Shown: one piece after another, positions 56,388-64,000 of the stretch
How the letters are laid out: every line of letters starts with the position of its first letter
Position numbering within the stretch: position 1 is the first letter of the stretch
Assembly: GCF_002387245.1 (NCBI RefSeq)
Contig: NZ_DGLD01000004.1
Coordinates: forward strand, 20,850-84,849
DNA: 64,000 nucleotides
Direction: 5' to 3'
From: Brevundimonas sp. UBA4553
GTDB taxonomy: Bacteria; Pseudomonadota; Alphaproteobacteria; Caulobacterales; Caulobacteraceae
Position numbers and translations under genes: made by a program
The notes under the pieces: generated by a model
The model's database searches: none
Seen by the model: only the letters and a program-made list of their open reading frames with translations
Told to the model about the DNA's origin: nothing

Positions 56388-57344
56388 ATGCATGGGCGGT
56401 TCCCGATCCTCTATATCGCCGAGGCGGACGCTGAAGAGGCGGTCCTCTCGTCGGGGGCGCTCGCCCATCTGGTCGAAGCCATCCCGCACGCCAACTTCAC
56501 CATCGTCGGATCGCCGGCCAGCGCGCCGCTGTTTTCGGACACGCCAAGGCTCGAGCGGCTGATTGTTCTGGACCGCGACGGGCGCTGGGACTGGATCGCC
56601 CTGTGGAACCAGGTGCGCGAGACCAACTGGGGGCTGGTGGTCGACATGCGGGGCTCGACCTTGTCGGGCAAGCTGCGTCGTCAGAAGCGGGCGGTGAAGA
56701 GCAAGGTCCTGCCGGACGTCCATCTGGTCGAGCAGGCGGCGCGGGTGCTGCAACTGGACGAAATCCCGGCGCCGAAGCTGTTCGTCGGACGCGACACGCA
56801 GGAGGCCGCCGACGCATTGATCCCGGCGGGCGAAGGCCCGATCCTGGCCATCGGCCCGGGCGTGGACTGGATCGGCAAGCGCTGGCCCGCGGACCGTTAC
56901 GCCAAGGTGGCCCTGTCGCTTCTGGGCGAGGGTGGGCCTCTGGCCGGGGGACGGCTGATGATCGTCGGCGAGGAGGCGGACCGTGACGCGGCCCACTCGA
57001 TCCGCTTCGCCGTCAAGCGCGAGCGGGTGATCGAGTTGCAAGGGCGTCTGACGCGATTGCAGACGGTGGCGGCCCTGTCGCGGGCCGACTTCTACATCGG
57101 CGGGGATTCGCTGTGGACGCAGCTGGCGGTGGCGGCGGGCGTGCCGGCGGCGGGGGTGTTCGGTCCCTCCGACGAGGTGCTGCGTCGTCCCTGGACCGGG
57201 GTGGCGGTGCGCGGGCCGCGCAGCCTGCAGGAGTTCATCGACCTGGATCCGCGCCTGAACCAGCACATCCAGCACATGATGGACCTGCCCTATGAGCGGG
57301 TGCTGAAGGCGTCGAAGAAGCTGCTGGCGCAACTGGCCGATTGA
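56388..57344 (+). CDS. GT9-family glycosyltransferase (heptosyltransferase-like)
   Basis: The product is 318 aa. Two Rossmann halves fit the GT-B fold of heptosyltransferases: VEAIPHANFTIVGSPASAPLF and WGLVVDMRGSTLSGKL in the first; LAIGPGVDWIGKRWPADRYAKVA and FYIGGDSLWTQLAVAAGVPAAGVFGPSDEV in the second, where the GPS/T-type sugar-nucleotide loop is recognisable. It is cytosolic or peripheral at the inner membrane and likely extends LPS core or another envelope glycan. No other LPS genes adjoin. The start is the ATG at 56388. Confidence 0.85.
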   Translation: MHGRFPILYIAEADAEEAVLSSGALAHLVEAIPHANFTIVGSPASAPLFSDTPRLERLIVLDRDGRWDWIALWNQVRETNWGLVVDMRGSTLSGKLRRQKRAVKSKVLPDVHLVEQAARVLQLDEIPAPKLFVGRDTQEAADALIPAGEGPILAIGPGVDWIGKRWPADRYAKVALSLLGEGGPLAGGRLMIVGEEADRDAAHSIRFAVKRERVIELQGRLTRLQTVAALSRADFYIGGDSLWTQLAVAAGVPAAGVFGPSDEVLRRPWTGVAVRGPRSLQEFIDLDPRLNQHIQHMMDLPYERVLKASKKLLAQLAD

Positions 57345-57419
57345 CCTTTCCGGAATGGGGGAGGGGTTCCCCCTGGGGCCTCAGGCGCGCATAAGCGCTC
57401 GACCTCAGGAGATGCGCCG

Positions 57420-58757
57420 ATGACCCAGACCTATGACCTGATCGTGCGGGGCGGCGAAGTCGCCAACCACGCCGGACGCGGCAAGGCCGACGTCGGCGTC
57501 ATCGACGGCCGCATCGCCTTCATCGGCGACCTGAGCCAGGCCTCGGCCGGAGAGGTGTTCGACGCCACCGGCCTGACCGTCTTGCCGGGCGTCATCGACA
57601 CCCAGGTCCATTTCCGCGAGCCGGGTCTGGAATGGAAGGAAGACCTGGAGACCGGCAGTCGCGCGGCGGCCCTGGGCGGCGTCGTCGCCGTGTTCGAGAT
57701 GCCGAACACCAACCCGAACACCACCGATCCGGAAACCATGGCCGACAAGCTGGTCCGGGCCAACAACCGGATGTGGACGGACCACGCCTTCTACGTCGGT
57801 GGCACGCACGAAAATGCGGACCATCTGGGCGAACTGGAGCGCCTGCCGGGCTGCTGCGGGGTCAAGGTCTTCATGGGCGCCTCGACCGGGGACCTGCTGA
57901 TCGCCGACGATGAGGGGGTGCGCAAGGTCCTGTCGAACGTGCGCCGCCGCGCCACCTTCCACTCCGAGGACGAATATCGACTGGTCGAGCGCCGCAGCCT
58001 GGCCCGCACCGGCGACTGGACCAGTCACCCCGAGGTCCGCGACGCCGAAAGCGCCATCATGTCCACCCGCCGTCTGGTCGGACTGGCCAAGGAGACCGGC
58101 GCTCGCATCCATGTCCTGCACGTCACGACGAAGGACGAGATGGAGTTCCTGCGCTTCCACAAGGATGTCGCCACCGTCGAGATCACGCCGCAGCACCTGA
58201 CCCTGGTGGCGCCCGAGGCCTATGAGCGTCTGGGCGCCTATGCCCAGATGAACCCGCCGATCCGGTCGCAGGAGCACGTCGACGCCCTGTGGCTATGGGG
58301 GATGCAGCAGGGCGTGGCCGATGTGCTGGGCTCGGACCACGCGCCGCACACGAAGGAAGAGAAGTCCAAGCCCTATCCGGCCTCGCCGTCGGGCATGCCG
58401 GGGGTGCAGACCCTGGTGCCGTTGATGCTGACGCACGTCGCCAACGGTCGCCTGTCGCTGGAGCGCTTCATCGACCTGACCTCGGGCGGGGCGCAGCGGG
58501 TGTTCGGCACGGCCAACAAGGGGCGGATGGCCGTCAGCTATGACGCCGATCTGACCATCGTCGATCTGAAGGCCAAAAAGACCATTACCCATGACCAGCA
58601 GGCCAGCCGCTGCGGCTGGACGCCTTTCGACGGCTTCGAGACGATGGGCTGGCCGGTGGCCACCATCGTGCGCGGCCGCGTGGTGATGAAGGACGGCGAA
58701 CTGATCGGTCAGGCGCACGGCCAGCCAGTGCGGTTCCAGGAGACGCTGGCGGGGTGA
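57420..58757 (+). CDS. pyrC: dihydroorotase-like amidohydrolase
   Basis: The product is 445 aa. Overall it fits class I dihydroorotase: VLPGVIDTQVHFREPGLE, MPNTNPNTTDP, VKVFMGASTG with K149 as the likely carboxylated lysine, FHSEDEYRL, ARIHVLHVTTKDE, and GSDHAPHTKEE. The metal-site HxH of classical enzymes is Q62-V-H64 here, so one ligand is changed. I recall this form in related alphaproteobacterial sequences. It could still act in pyrimidine synthesis or be a hydantoinase-like relative. The stop overlaps the next gene by four bases (GTGA). Confidence 0.85.
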   Translation: MTQTYDLIVRGGEVANHAGRGKADVGVIDGRIAFIGDLSQASAGEVFDATGLTVLPGVIDTQVHFREPGLEWKEDLETGSRAAALGGVVAVFEMPNTNPNTTDPETMADKLVRANNRMWTDHAFYVGGTHENADHLGELERLPGCCGVKVFMGASTGDLLIADDEGVRKVLSNVRRRATFHSEDEYRLVERRSLARTGDWTSHPEVRDAESAIMSTRRLVGLAKETGARIHVLHVTTKDEMEFLRFHKDVATVEITPQHLTLVAPEAYERLGAYAQMNPPIRSQEHVDALWLWGMQQGVADVLGSDHAPHTKEEKSKPYPASPSGMPGVQTLVPLMLTHVANGRLSLERFIDLTSGGAQRVFGTANKGRMAVSYDADLTIVDLKAKKTITHDQQASRCGWTPFDGFETMGWPVATIVRGRVVMKDGELIGQAHGQPVRFQETLAG

Positions 58758-59488
58758 GCAGCCCCAAACCCCAGCTTGGCTTGATCGGCTTCGGCGCCTT
58801 CGGGCGGTTGACGGCCCGGCATCTGTCGCCCTGGTTCGACATCCTGGCCCATGATCCGGCGGTCAGCGACGGCGAGGGGCTGGCGCGGATGACGACGCTG
58901 GAGGAGGCCGCCGCCTGTCCGGTGGTGGTGCTGGCCGTGCCGGTCGGCGTGCTGGCGGAAACCGTCGCGGCCGTCGCGCCGCACGTGGCGCGGGGTGCCC
59001 TGATCCTCGATGTCGGGTCGGTGAAGGTGAAGCCGGCGCGGGTCATGCTGGAGGGGTTGCCCGAAGGTGTGAGCATCGTCGGCACCCACCCCCTGTTCGG
59101 CCCCCAGAGCGGCAAGGACGGCATCGCCGGGTTGCGCATCGCCGTCTGTCCTGTGCGCGGCGACAAGGCGGCGTGGCGCGTGGCCGCCTTCTGTCGCAAG
59201 GCGCTGGGCCTGAAGGTCTTTGTCGTCACGCCCGAGGATCACGACCGCGAGGCGGCGACGGTGCAGGGCCTGACCCACCTGATCGCCAAGGTGCTGCTGG
59301 CCATGGAGCCGTTGCCGACGCGCATGACCACGACCAGCTTCGAGCGGGTCATGCAGGGGGTGGACATGGTCCGCCACGACAGCGCGGCGGTGTTTCGCGC
59401 CATCGAACACGATAACCCCTATGCGGCCGAGGTGCGGCGGCGGTTCTTCGATCTGGCGGAAGAGGCGAGGGCGGAGCTGGACGGTTGA
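58754..59488 (+). CDS. TyrA-like prephenate/arogenate dehydrogenase
   Basis: The product is 244 aa, starting at GTG inside the dihydroorotase stop. The NAD(P)-binding motif is LGLIGFGAFGRL. It is followed by VVVLAVPVGVLAETV, LILDVGSVKVKP, VGTHPLFGPQSGKDG and HDREAATVQGLTHLIAKVL, the TyrA pattern ending with a C-terminal helical dimer domain. At 244 aa it is shorter than fused TyrA forms, as in arogenate-type enzymes. Linkage to a pyrimidine-like gene has no obvious pathway logic. Confidence 0.85.
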   Translation: MSSPKPQLGLIGFGAFGRLTARHLSPWFDILAHDPAVSDGEGLARMTTLEEAAACPVVVLAVPVGVLAETVAAVAPHVARGALILDVGSVKVKPARVMLEGLPEGVSIVGTHPLFGPQSGKDGIAGLRIAVCPVRGDKAAWRVAAFCRKALGLKVFVVTPEDHDREAATVQGLTHLIAKVLLAMEPLPTRMTTTSFERVMQGVDMVRHDSAAVFRAIEHDNPYAAEVRRRFFDLAEEARAELDG

Positions 59489-59493
59489 ACCTC

Positions 59494-59512
59494 CGCCCTG
59501 GCTGTCAGGGCG
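59494..59512. terminator. short convergent hairpin
   Basis: 7-bp stem CGCCCTG/CAGGGCG with a five-base loop, directly between the convergent TyrA-like and hydrolase genes. No T-tract is visible. Confidence 0.5.
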
Positions 59513-59518
59513 AAGGAC

Positions 59519-60442
59519 CTACTTCAGAATGAAATCCGCCACGGCCTCGACCACGCCGGGCGCCAGCGGCAGGGCCGGGGCGAGGTAGGTCGCGACGTTG
59601 GCGGCGCGTTCTGACGGTGCTGTCTTCAGGACGTGGTTGACGCCCTCCCAGACCACCAGCTGTGCGCGGGGCTGGGCGGCCTTGAGCGCCTCGGCGTCGG
59701 TCAGCGTCACCTGCAGGTCCGTGGTCCCCTGTCCGATGAAGACCGGCCCGTCATAGGAGGCCGCCAGACGGGTTGGGTCCAGGGCCAGCCAGGAGATCAG
59801 ATAGGGCTGGACCGAAGGGCGGAACAGGGCGGCCAGTTCGACCGGAGGGTCTGCAACGGTGCGGCCGGCCTCCAACTCGCTGACGACCTCGCTGGCGCGG
59901 GTCTTGAGCGGCTCGGGCAGGGCCGTCATCTGCTCGCGCAGCACGACACCGGCCGGGCGTCCGGCGCCGGACAGCAGGACCAGGCCGCAGATCTTGCCAT
60001 CGTCATCGTCATCGGCGGCGGCGGCCAGGGCGACCAGCGCGCCCTCGCTGTGGCCGATCAGCCAGGCGCAGGGGCGGCCTGTCTTCGCCGCCGCCTCGAC
60101 CGCCCAGGCCCGCGCGTCGTCCACATAGGCGTCGAAGCGCAGGTCGACCTCGGCGGGCCCCGCGGCCGCGCTTTCGCCGATTCCACGCTTGTCGATGCGG
60201 ATCGTCGCCACGCCGCGCGCGGCCAGACCTTCGGCCAGCAGGCGATAGGAGGCGGCGCGGATGGCGAACTGGGCGCTGTTTCCGTCGCGGTCGGTCGGGC
60301 CGGAGCCGGGCAGGATGACAGCGGCTGCGCGCGGTTGGCCTTCGGGCGCCAGCAAGGTTCCGTGCAGGGGCGCGGGGCTGGCGGCCAGTTCGACCGGCGT
60401 GGAAACCGGCGAGAGCAGCAGGGCGGCGGCGAGGGTCAACAT
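59519..60442 (-). CDS. exported alpha/beta hydrolase
   Basis: The product is 307 aa with a short signal peptide (LTLAAALLLSPVSTPVELAASPA). Fold markers: VILPGSGPTDRDGN (oxyanion region), RIDKRGIGES, the nucleophile elbow AWLIGHSEGAL, an acidic residue in GQGTTDLQV, and the catalytic His in GVNHVLK. It is a serine hydrolase of unknown substrate, probably periplasmic. Downstream of the SdpI-like gene by 26 bases on the same strand, so possibly in the same transcript. Confidence 0.85.
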   Translation of the reverse strand: MLTLAAALLLSPVSTPVELAASPAPLHGTLLAPEGQPRAAAVILPGSGPTDRDGNSAQFAIRAASYRLLAEGLAARGVATIRIDKRGIGESAAAGPAEVDLRFDAYVDDARAWAVEAAAKTGRPCAWLIGHSEGALVALAAAADDDDDGKICGLVLLSGAGRPAGVVLREQMTALPEPLKTRASEVVSELEAGRTVADPPVELAALFRPSVQPYLISWLALDPTRLAASYDGPVFIGQGTTDLQVTLTDAEALKAAQPRAQLVVWEGVNHVLKTAPSERAANVATYLAPALPLAPGVVEAVADFILK

Positions 60443-60467
60443 GGTCGTCTCCGTCTTGATTGAGGGC

Positions 60468-61142
60468 TCAGAAGGGCTGTCGATCGGGGTCGGCGCGCCA
60501 GACGCGCCAGCTTTCGAACACCGACCATGCGGCGGCGATCAGGACGCCGATGATCAGCAGGCTGAAGCCCAGCGGCGGGGCGATAAAGGGGCTCGCGATC
60601 AGACCGGCCGCGCCCAGCCAGAACATCAGCCGGCCAGCCAGGCGGTTGGAGCGGTCCCACGCCAGCCGCGACTTGTAAGCCCATGGCGTCTTCACGCCGA
60701 CAAAGGGGTTGGGGCTGACGCGCCCGAGGGTTGCGCCCGTGATCAGCAGGATGAAGGCCAGGAAGGCCATGGCGGCGCCCGGATGGCTCCCGCCCGACGC
60801 CGCCGACGGGCCGAGGCTGGTCCAGGCGATGAAGGCGGACACCGCGCCGACGATGATGATCGACAACCATTGGCCGCGACGGAGCCCCTTGCGACGGATC
60901 GGCTCCGCGACCGACTCGGCCTGGCGTCCGATCATCCAGGCGGCCAGCAGGTTGAGCACGGCCAGGCCGGCCAGAACCACCGCCAACTCGTAGCGGCTGC
61001 CGTAACGATCGGCCTGTCCGGCGGCGTCGAAATGAAGGGGAATTGGCGTTTCCGGGCCATAGACGGCGATCCACGCCGCTCCCGTCAGCACAATGAGGGA
61101 GACGATGGCGGCGGTCGTGTCGGCCAGCGTTGGGGTCTTCAT
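60468..61142 (-). CDS. SdpI-family membrane protein
   Basis: The product is 224 aa. A DUF1648-like N-terminus (IPLHFDAAGQADRYGSRYELAVV) with a first helix SLIVLTGAAWIAVY is followed by further helices and the SdpI signature VSPNPFVGVKTPWAYKSRLAWDRSNRLAGRLMFW. In Bacillus, SdpI gives immunity to the SdpC toxin and sequesters the repressor SdpR at the membrane. The next gene upstream is an ArsR-type repressor overlapping by ATGA (61139-61142 region), so an SdpRI-like unit is likely. No toxin gene is visible. Confidence 0.88.
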   Translation of the reverse strand: MKTPTLADTTAAIVSLIVLTGAAWIAVYGPETPIPLHFDAAGQADRYGSRYELAVVLAGLAVLNLLAAWMIGRQAESVAEPIRRKGLRRGQWLSIIIVGAVSAFIAWTSLGPSAASGGSHPGAAMAFLAFILLITGATLGRVSPNPFVGVKTPWAYKSRLAWDRSNRLAGRLMFWLGAAGLIASPFIAPPLGFSLLIIGVLIAAAWSVFESWRVWRADPDRQPF

Positions 61143-61423
61143 CAGGGCTCCTTCCCATCGGGTTTGCCTGTCCCGCTCAGGTCCATCAGGAAGGCCAGGG
61201 CCTCCTCGACCGCCGAGATCTCCAGCCGATAGCGAACCGACTGGCGCTCCCTCTCGGTGCTGACCAGTTCGGCCTCCCTCAGGGCGTTGAGGTGGCCGGT
61301 GACGGTGGGCCAACTCATGTCGAAGGCGGCGGCGATGTCGCCGGACGCCAGCGGCCCAGCTCTCAACATGGCGATGATGCGCCGCCGCACCGGATGGGAG
61401 AGGGCTTTGAACAGGCTGTTCAT
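61142..61423 (-). CDS. ArsR-type repressor (SdpR-like)
   Basis: The product is 93 aa from the ATG at 61423. It is a compact winged helix: FKALSHPVRRRIIAMLRAGP, SGDIAAAFDMSWPTVTGHLNAL (recognition helix) and ERERQSVRYRLEISAVEEALAF. It lacks metal-binding cysteines, as do SdpR-type autorepressors. It precedes and abuts the sdpI-like gene. A near-palindromic site lies 15 bases upstream of its start. Confidence 0.88.
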   Translation of the reverse strand: MNSLFKALSHPVRRRIIAMLRAGPLASGDIAAAFDMSWPTVTGHLNALREAELVSTERERQSVRYRLEISAVEEALAFLMDLSGTGKPDGKEP

Positions 61424-61437
61424 AGGAAGAAGGCTAA

Positions 61438-61453
61438 TTAGGAATATTGCTAA
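61438..61453. promoter_or_regulatory. candidate autoregulatory operator of the ArsR/SdpI unit
   Basis: TTAGGAATATTGCTAA, palindromic at 14 of 16 positions, AT-rich in GC-rich DNA and just upstream of the ArsR-type start. Typical position for an autorepressor site. Confidence 0.55.
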
Positions 61454-61567
61454 ATGCAACCCGTGTTCGTTGACGGACGGGGTCCGGGTGCGATGACGTC
61501 CTTTCCGGGATGACGGGGGCGGGCAGGCGGCCTATGGCTCGGCTTCGTTCTTCAGCGTGAGGCAGGC

Positions 61568-62326
61568 ATGGAAATCCGCGATCAGATCGTTCTCATCACC
61601 GGCGGCGCGCGGGGCGTCGGGGCGGCTGCGGCCCGAGCGTTCGCCGGGCAGGGCGCGCGGGTCGTGATCAATTGGCGCGCCAGCGGCGAACAGGCGCAAG
61701 GCCTGGCGACCGAACTGGGCGAGCGGGTCATCGCCCTTCAGGCCGACGTGACCGACCGCGCGGCGGTCGAAGCCATGGTGGCGCAGGCCGAGGCGCATTT
61801 CGGCGGCGCGATCAGCACCGTGGTCAATAACGCTCTCGACTACAGCTTCAACGGCGATGCGCGGGCGCAGATGGCCGACATCCCGTGGGAGGACATGGCG
61901 CGCCAGTTCTCGACCGTGATCCACGGGGCGTTGAACGTCATCCAGGCCACGGCGCCCGGCATGAGCGGGCAGAAGTTCGGCCGGGTGGTCAACATCGGCA
62001 CCAACCTGTTCCAGAATCCGGTCGTGCCCTATCACGACTACACCGCCGCCAAGGCCGCCCTGCTGAGCCTGACGCGGACGGCGGCGGGCGACCTGGGTCC
62101 GTCCGGGATCACGGTCAACATGGTGTCGGGCGGGTTGCTGCGCACCACGGACGCCAGTGCGGCGACGCCCGACGCGGTGTTCGATCTGATCGCCGGCATG
62201 ACGCCGCTGCGCTCGGTGACCACGCCCCAGGAGTTCGCCGACGCGGTGCTGTTCTTCGCCTCGCCGTGGAGCCGGGCTGTGACGGGTCAGAACCTGGTGG
62301 TCGACGGCGGTCTGGTCCGCGACTAG
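61568..62326 (+). CDS. SDR-family oxidoreductase (FabG-like)
   Basis: The product is 252 aa. The NAD(P)-binding TGGARGVG lies at 11-18, followed by NNALDYSF. The catalytic YxxxK is Y158/K162 in HDYTAAK, but the residue 13 before the Tyr is T145 (NIGTNLF) where FabG-type enzymes have Ser. C-terminal GGLLRTTDAS is typical of this branch. It is probably an NADPH 3-oxoacyl- or related reductase. Alone on the plus strand, divergent from the ArsR unit. Confidence 0.88.
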   Translation: MEIRDQIVLITGGARGVGAAAARAFAGQGARVVINWRASGEQAQGLATELGERVIALQADVTDRAAVEAMVAQAEAHFGGAISTVVNNALDYSFNGDARAQMADIPWEDMARQFSTVIHGALNVIQATAPGMSGQKFGRVVNIGTNLFQNPVVPYHDYTAAKAALLSLTRTAAGDLGPSGITVNMVSGGLLRTTDASAATPDAVFDLIAGMTPLRSVTTPQEFADAVLFFASPWSRAVTGQNLVVDGGLVRD

Positions 62327-62527
62327 GCGTTCGACCCGTTTCGCGGGCTCGCAAGCAGCCCTGTCGCTCAAGTCGCAATGGTTTCTGAAATCCTAATTCG
62401 GCATTCGTAGCCGCCCTCAGTACCTCTACCGAAGACGGCCGCATCAAGGCCCTCCCAAATAGTCGCGGGATGCTCCCGGCGTCATCATGCGTCGGGAAGC
62501 TCCCGGATCATGAACTGGGACGGGCAA

Positions 62528-64000
62528 ATGCAGGATACGGAAAACGTCAAACCGCTTCTGACCGAAGCAAAGCTGACCTCAGGCCAGGTGGAGGCGAGAT
62601 CAGCGCCCACGGTGAAGGCGGCGGGGACGTTGAATGTACAGCCTGCGCGGGACGTCTATCTGAATCTGGACGCCGATACAGTCGTTCGCATCGAGCGGCT
62701 GGGCAATGACCTGCTGCTGACCGATGCAGAGGGCGAGGTGCTGAAGCTTCAGGGCTTCTTTGAAGGGGATACGCCCCGCCGCCTGTTCCTGGAGACGAAT
62801 GACGACCGACTGCTTCTGGTGGAGACCGGCGGTCTGGTCTCCGACGGGCCGGTCGCGATGAGCGTCACGCCCCAGCCCGGGCTTTCGCCCTTCGCCAGCC
62901 TGACCGACGGCGGCGCAGAAGGGGTCATGGCGGGCGGCATGGGCGCCGGGGCGCTGATCGGCGGCGCTCTGGCTGTCGGCGCGCTCGCCGCGGTGGCGGG
63001 CGGCGGCGGTGGCGGCGGCTCCGACGGCGGCGACAACGAGCCGGCGGCGCCTCCCCCTGATACGACGCCGCCCGGCGCGCCGACCAACCTGGCGATCATC
63101 AACGGCGGCGCCGCGCTGACGGGCCGGGGCGAGCCCGGCGCGACAGTGACGCTGAGAAACCAAGCGGGCCAGAGTATTGGCTCGGGCAGGGTCGGCGACG
63201 ACGGCGCCTTTACGATCAACCTGCTGCCGCCGCTGACGAACGGCGAAGTCGTCTCCGTCAGGCTGACCGATGCGGCGGGCAACGCGTCCGCCGCCAGCGA
63301 CGTCACCGCGCCGGATACCACAGCCCCGTCGGCGCCCACGGATGTTCAGGTCGCCGAGGACGGTTCGGCCGTCACTGGCGAGGGAGAACCCGGGGCGACC
63401 GTGGTCGTGCGAGGGCCTGACGGCGGCGTGATCGGCACGGGTCAGGTCGGCCAGGACGGCAGTTTCACCATCCCGCTCACCCCGCCGCTGACAGGCGGTG
63501 AAAGCGTGTCGGTTCGCCAGGAAGATGCAGCCGGGAACCCTTCTGCGGAAACCACGGCCAATGCGCCGGATCTGATCTATCCGGGCGGCTCCGACGGCCT
63601 GGATGCGCCTGTGGTCCTGGTGCCGGAAGCCGTCGGCGGCGTGAACGGCCAGGAACGGGCTGACGGCGTTCAGGTCCGCATCGGCCTGACGCCGGGAACA
63701 CAAGCCGGGGATCGGGTCCTGCTGACGGTCGGCGGCGCCGTGACGGCGACGTTCGAGCATGTCGTCACGGCCGGAGAGGCGGCGGCGAGGTCGGTCGAGA
63801 TGGTCCTTCCGGCCACCTATGCCGACGGCGCCTATACGGTGTCGGCGGTCATCGACGACGGGAAGGGCCACGCCTCATCGCCGTCGGCGACCGTGGCCTT
63901 TGTCATCGACGGGTCGACGCCTTCACCGGTGATCACGACGGCGAACGGCGGCGGTCTGTCCGGGACGGCGGAGGCGGGGGCGACGATCGCCCTGCTGGAT
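62528..64000 (+). CDS. BapA-like adhesin, N-terminal part (runs off window)
   Basis: At least 491 codons, open to the window end. The start is the ATG at 62528; an in-frame ATG at 62510 is also possible. The first 110 residues resemble the BapA prefix domain (ARDVYLNLDADTVVRIERLG, LLLTDAEGEVLKLQGFF). Next is a Gly/Ala hydrophobic and poly-Gly stretch (GALIGGALAVGALAAVA), then Pro-Thr-bordered Ig-like repeats, each with a GxGEPGATV.. strand and a DG(A/S)FTI block. This is the layout of secreted giant biofilm adhesins of the Bap/LapA type exported by a type I system. The C-terminal secretion signal and transporter genes must lie beyond the window. Confidence 0.9.
   Translation, partial: MQDTENVKPLLTEAKLTSGQVEARSAPTVKAAGTLNVQPARDVYLNLDADTVVRIERLGNDLLLTDAEGEVLKLQGFFEGDTPRRLFLETNDDRLLLVETGGLVSDGPVAMSVTPQPGLSPFASLTDGGAEGVMAGGMGAGALIGGALAVGALAAVAGGGGGGGSDGGDNEPAAPPPDTTPPGAPTNLAIINGGAALTGRGEPGATVTLRNQAGQSIGSGRVGDDGAFTINLLPPLTNGEVVSVRLTDAAGNASAASDVTAPDTTAPSAPTDVQVAEDGSAVTGEGEPGATVVVRGPDGGVIGTGQVGQDGSFTIPLTPPLTGGESVSVRQEDAAGNPSAETTANAPDLIYPGGSDGLDAPVVLVPEAVGGVNGQERADGVQVRIGLTPGTQAGDRVLLTVGGAVTATFEHVVTAGEAAARSVEMVLPATYADGAYTVSAVIDDGKGHASSPSATVAFVIDGSTPSPVITTANGGGLSGTAEAGATIALLD

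Overview
The window looks like a chromosomal segment from an alphaproteobacterium of the Caulobacterales, most likely Brevundimonas or a close relative. The support is high GC throughout the core genes, a flgF-flgG-flgA-flgH operon with a near-perfect sigma-54 promoter, a divergent fliL-fliM unit with a CtrA-like site, a large TonB-dependent receptor, and small families typical of the group (DUF3297, DUF6468). The taxonomic call is inference from gene content; no 16S rRNA gene is present.

Region 1 (about 1-25.4 kb) is a mosaic accessory region. It opens with two overlapping genes for PD-(D/E)XK-like proteins (DUF3883, DUF4268), then small orphan genes. Next is a compact, visibly AT-richer type I restriction-modification operon, hsdM-hsdS-X-hsdR, in which X is a PrrC-like ABC-ATPase with a candidate anticodon-nuclease triad. 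That is the gene order of the classical E. coli prr locus. An intact IS1182-family element follows (11047-12624). Then comes a respiration and nitrosative-stress module: an HPP-CBS membrane protein, flavohemoglobin, group III truncated hemoglobin, alternative oxidase, and a FixL/FixJ two-component pair whose PAS domain carries the heme-pocket residues. A small operon with a membrane protein and a MarR regulator sits behind a perfect palindrome. The region ends with mobile-element genes (DUF5681 protein, ParB-like DNA methyltransferase, DUF2924 protein, large serine recombinase) lying against the 3' end of a tRNA-Ser(GGA) gene.

Region 2 (25.6-40.7 kb) is core-like: msrA, an MmcQ/YjbR protein, a GAF histidine kinase, a DUF885 zinc peptidase, three related small exported proteins, the flagellar rod and ring genes facing fliL-fliM-DUF6468-motE-like, DUF3297, an exported M28 peptidase and tRNA-Leu(UAA).

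Region 3 (40.8-64 kb) holds a TonB-dependent receptor divergent from an exported alkaline phosphatase, pyruvate kinase coupled to an orphan adenine methyltransferase, rnhB, tag, two tiny paralogous membrane proteins beside an HTH/membrane-protein pair, ygfZ, a YkgJ cysteine-cluster protein, a pectate lyase behind an inverted repeat, a GT9 glycosyltransferase, a dihydroorotase-like amidohydrolase with an altered HxH motif, a TyrA-like dehydrogenase, an SdpR/SdpI-like pair, an SDR enzyme, and the start of a BapA-like adhesin that runs off the window.

The most notable system is the hsd locus with its embedded PrrC-like gene and tandem 12-bp repeats inside hsdS. Read together, they suggest a restriction system backed by a tRNA-cleaving fail-safe, with a specificity subunit whose spacer length could vary by slippage.
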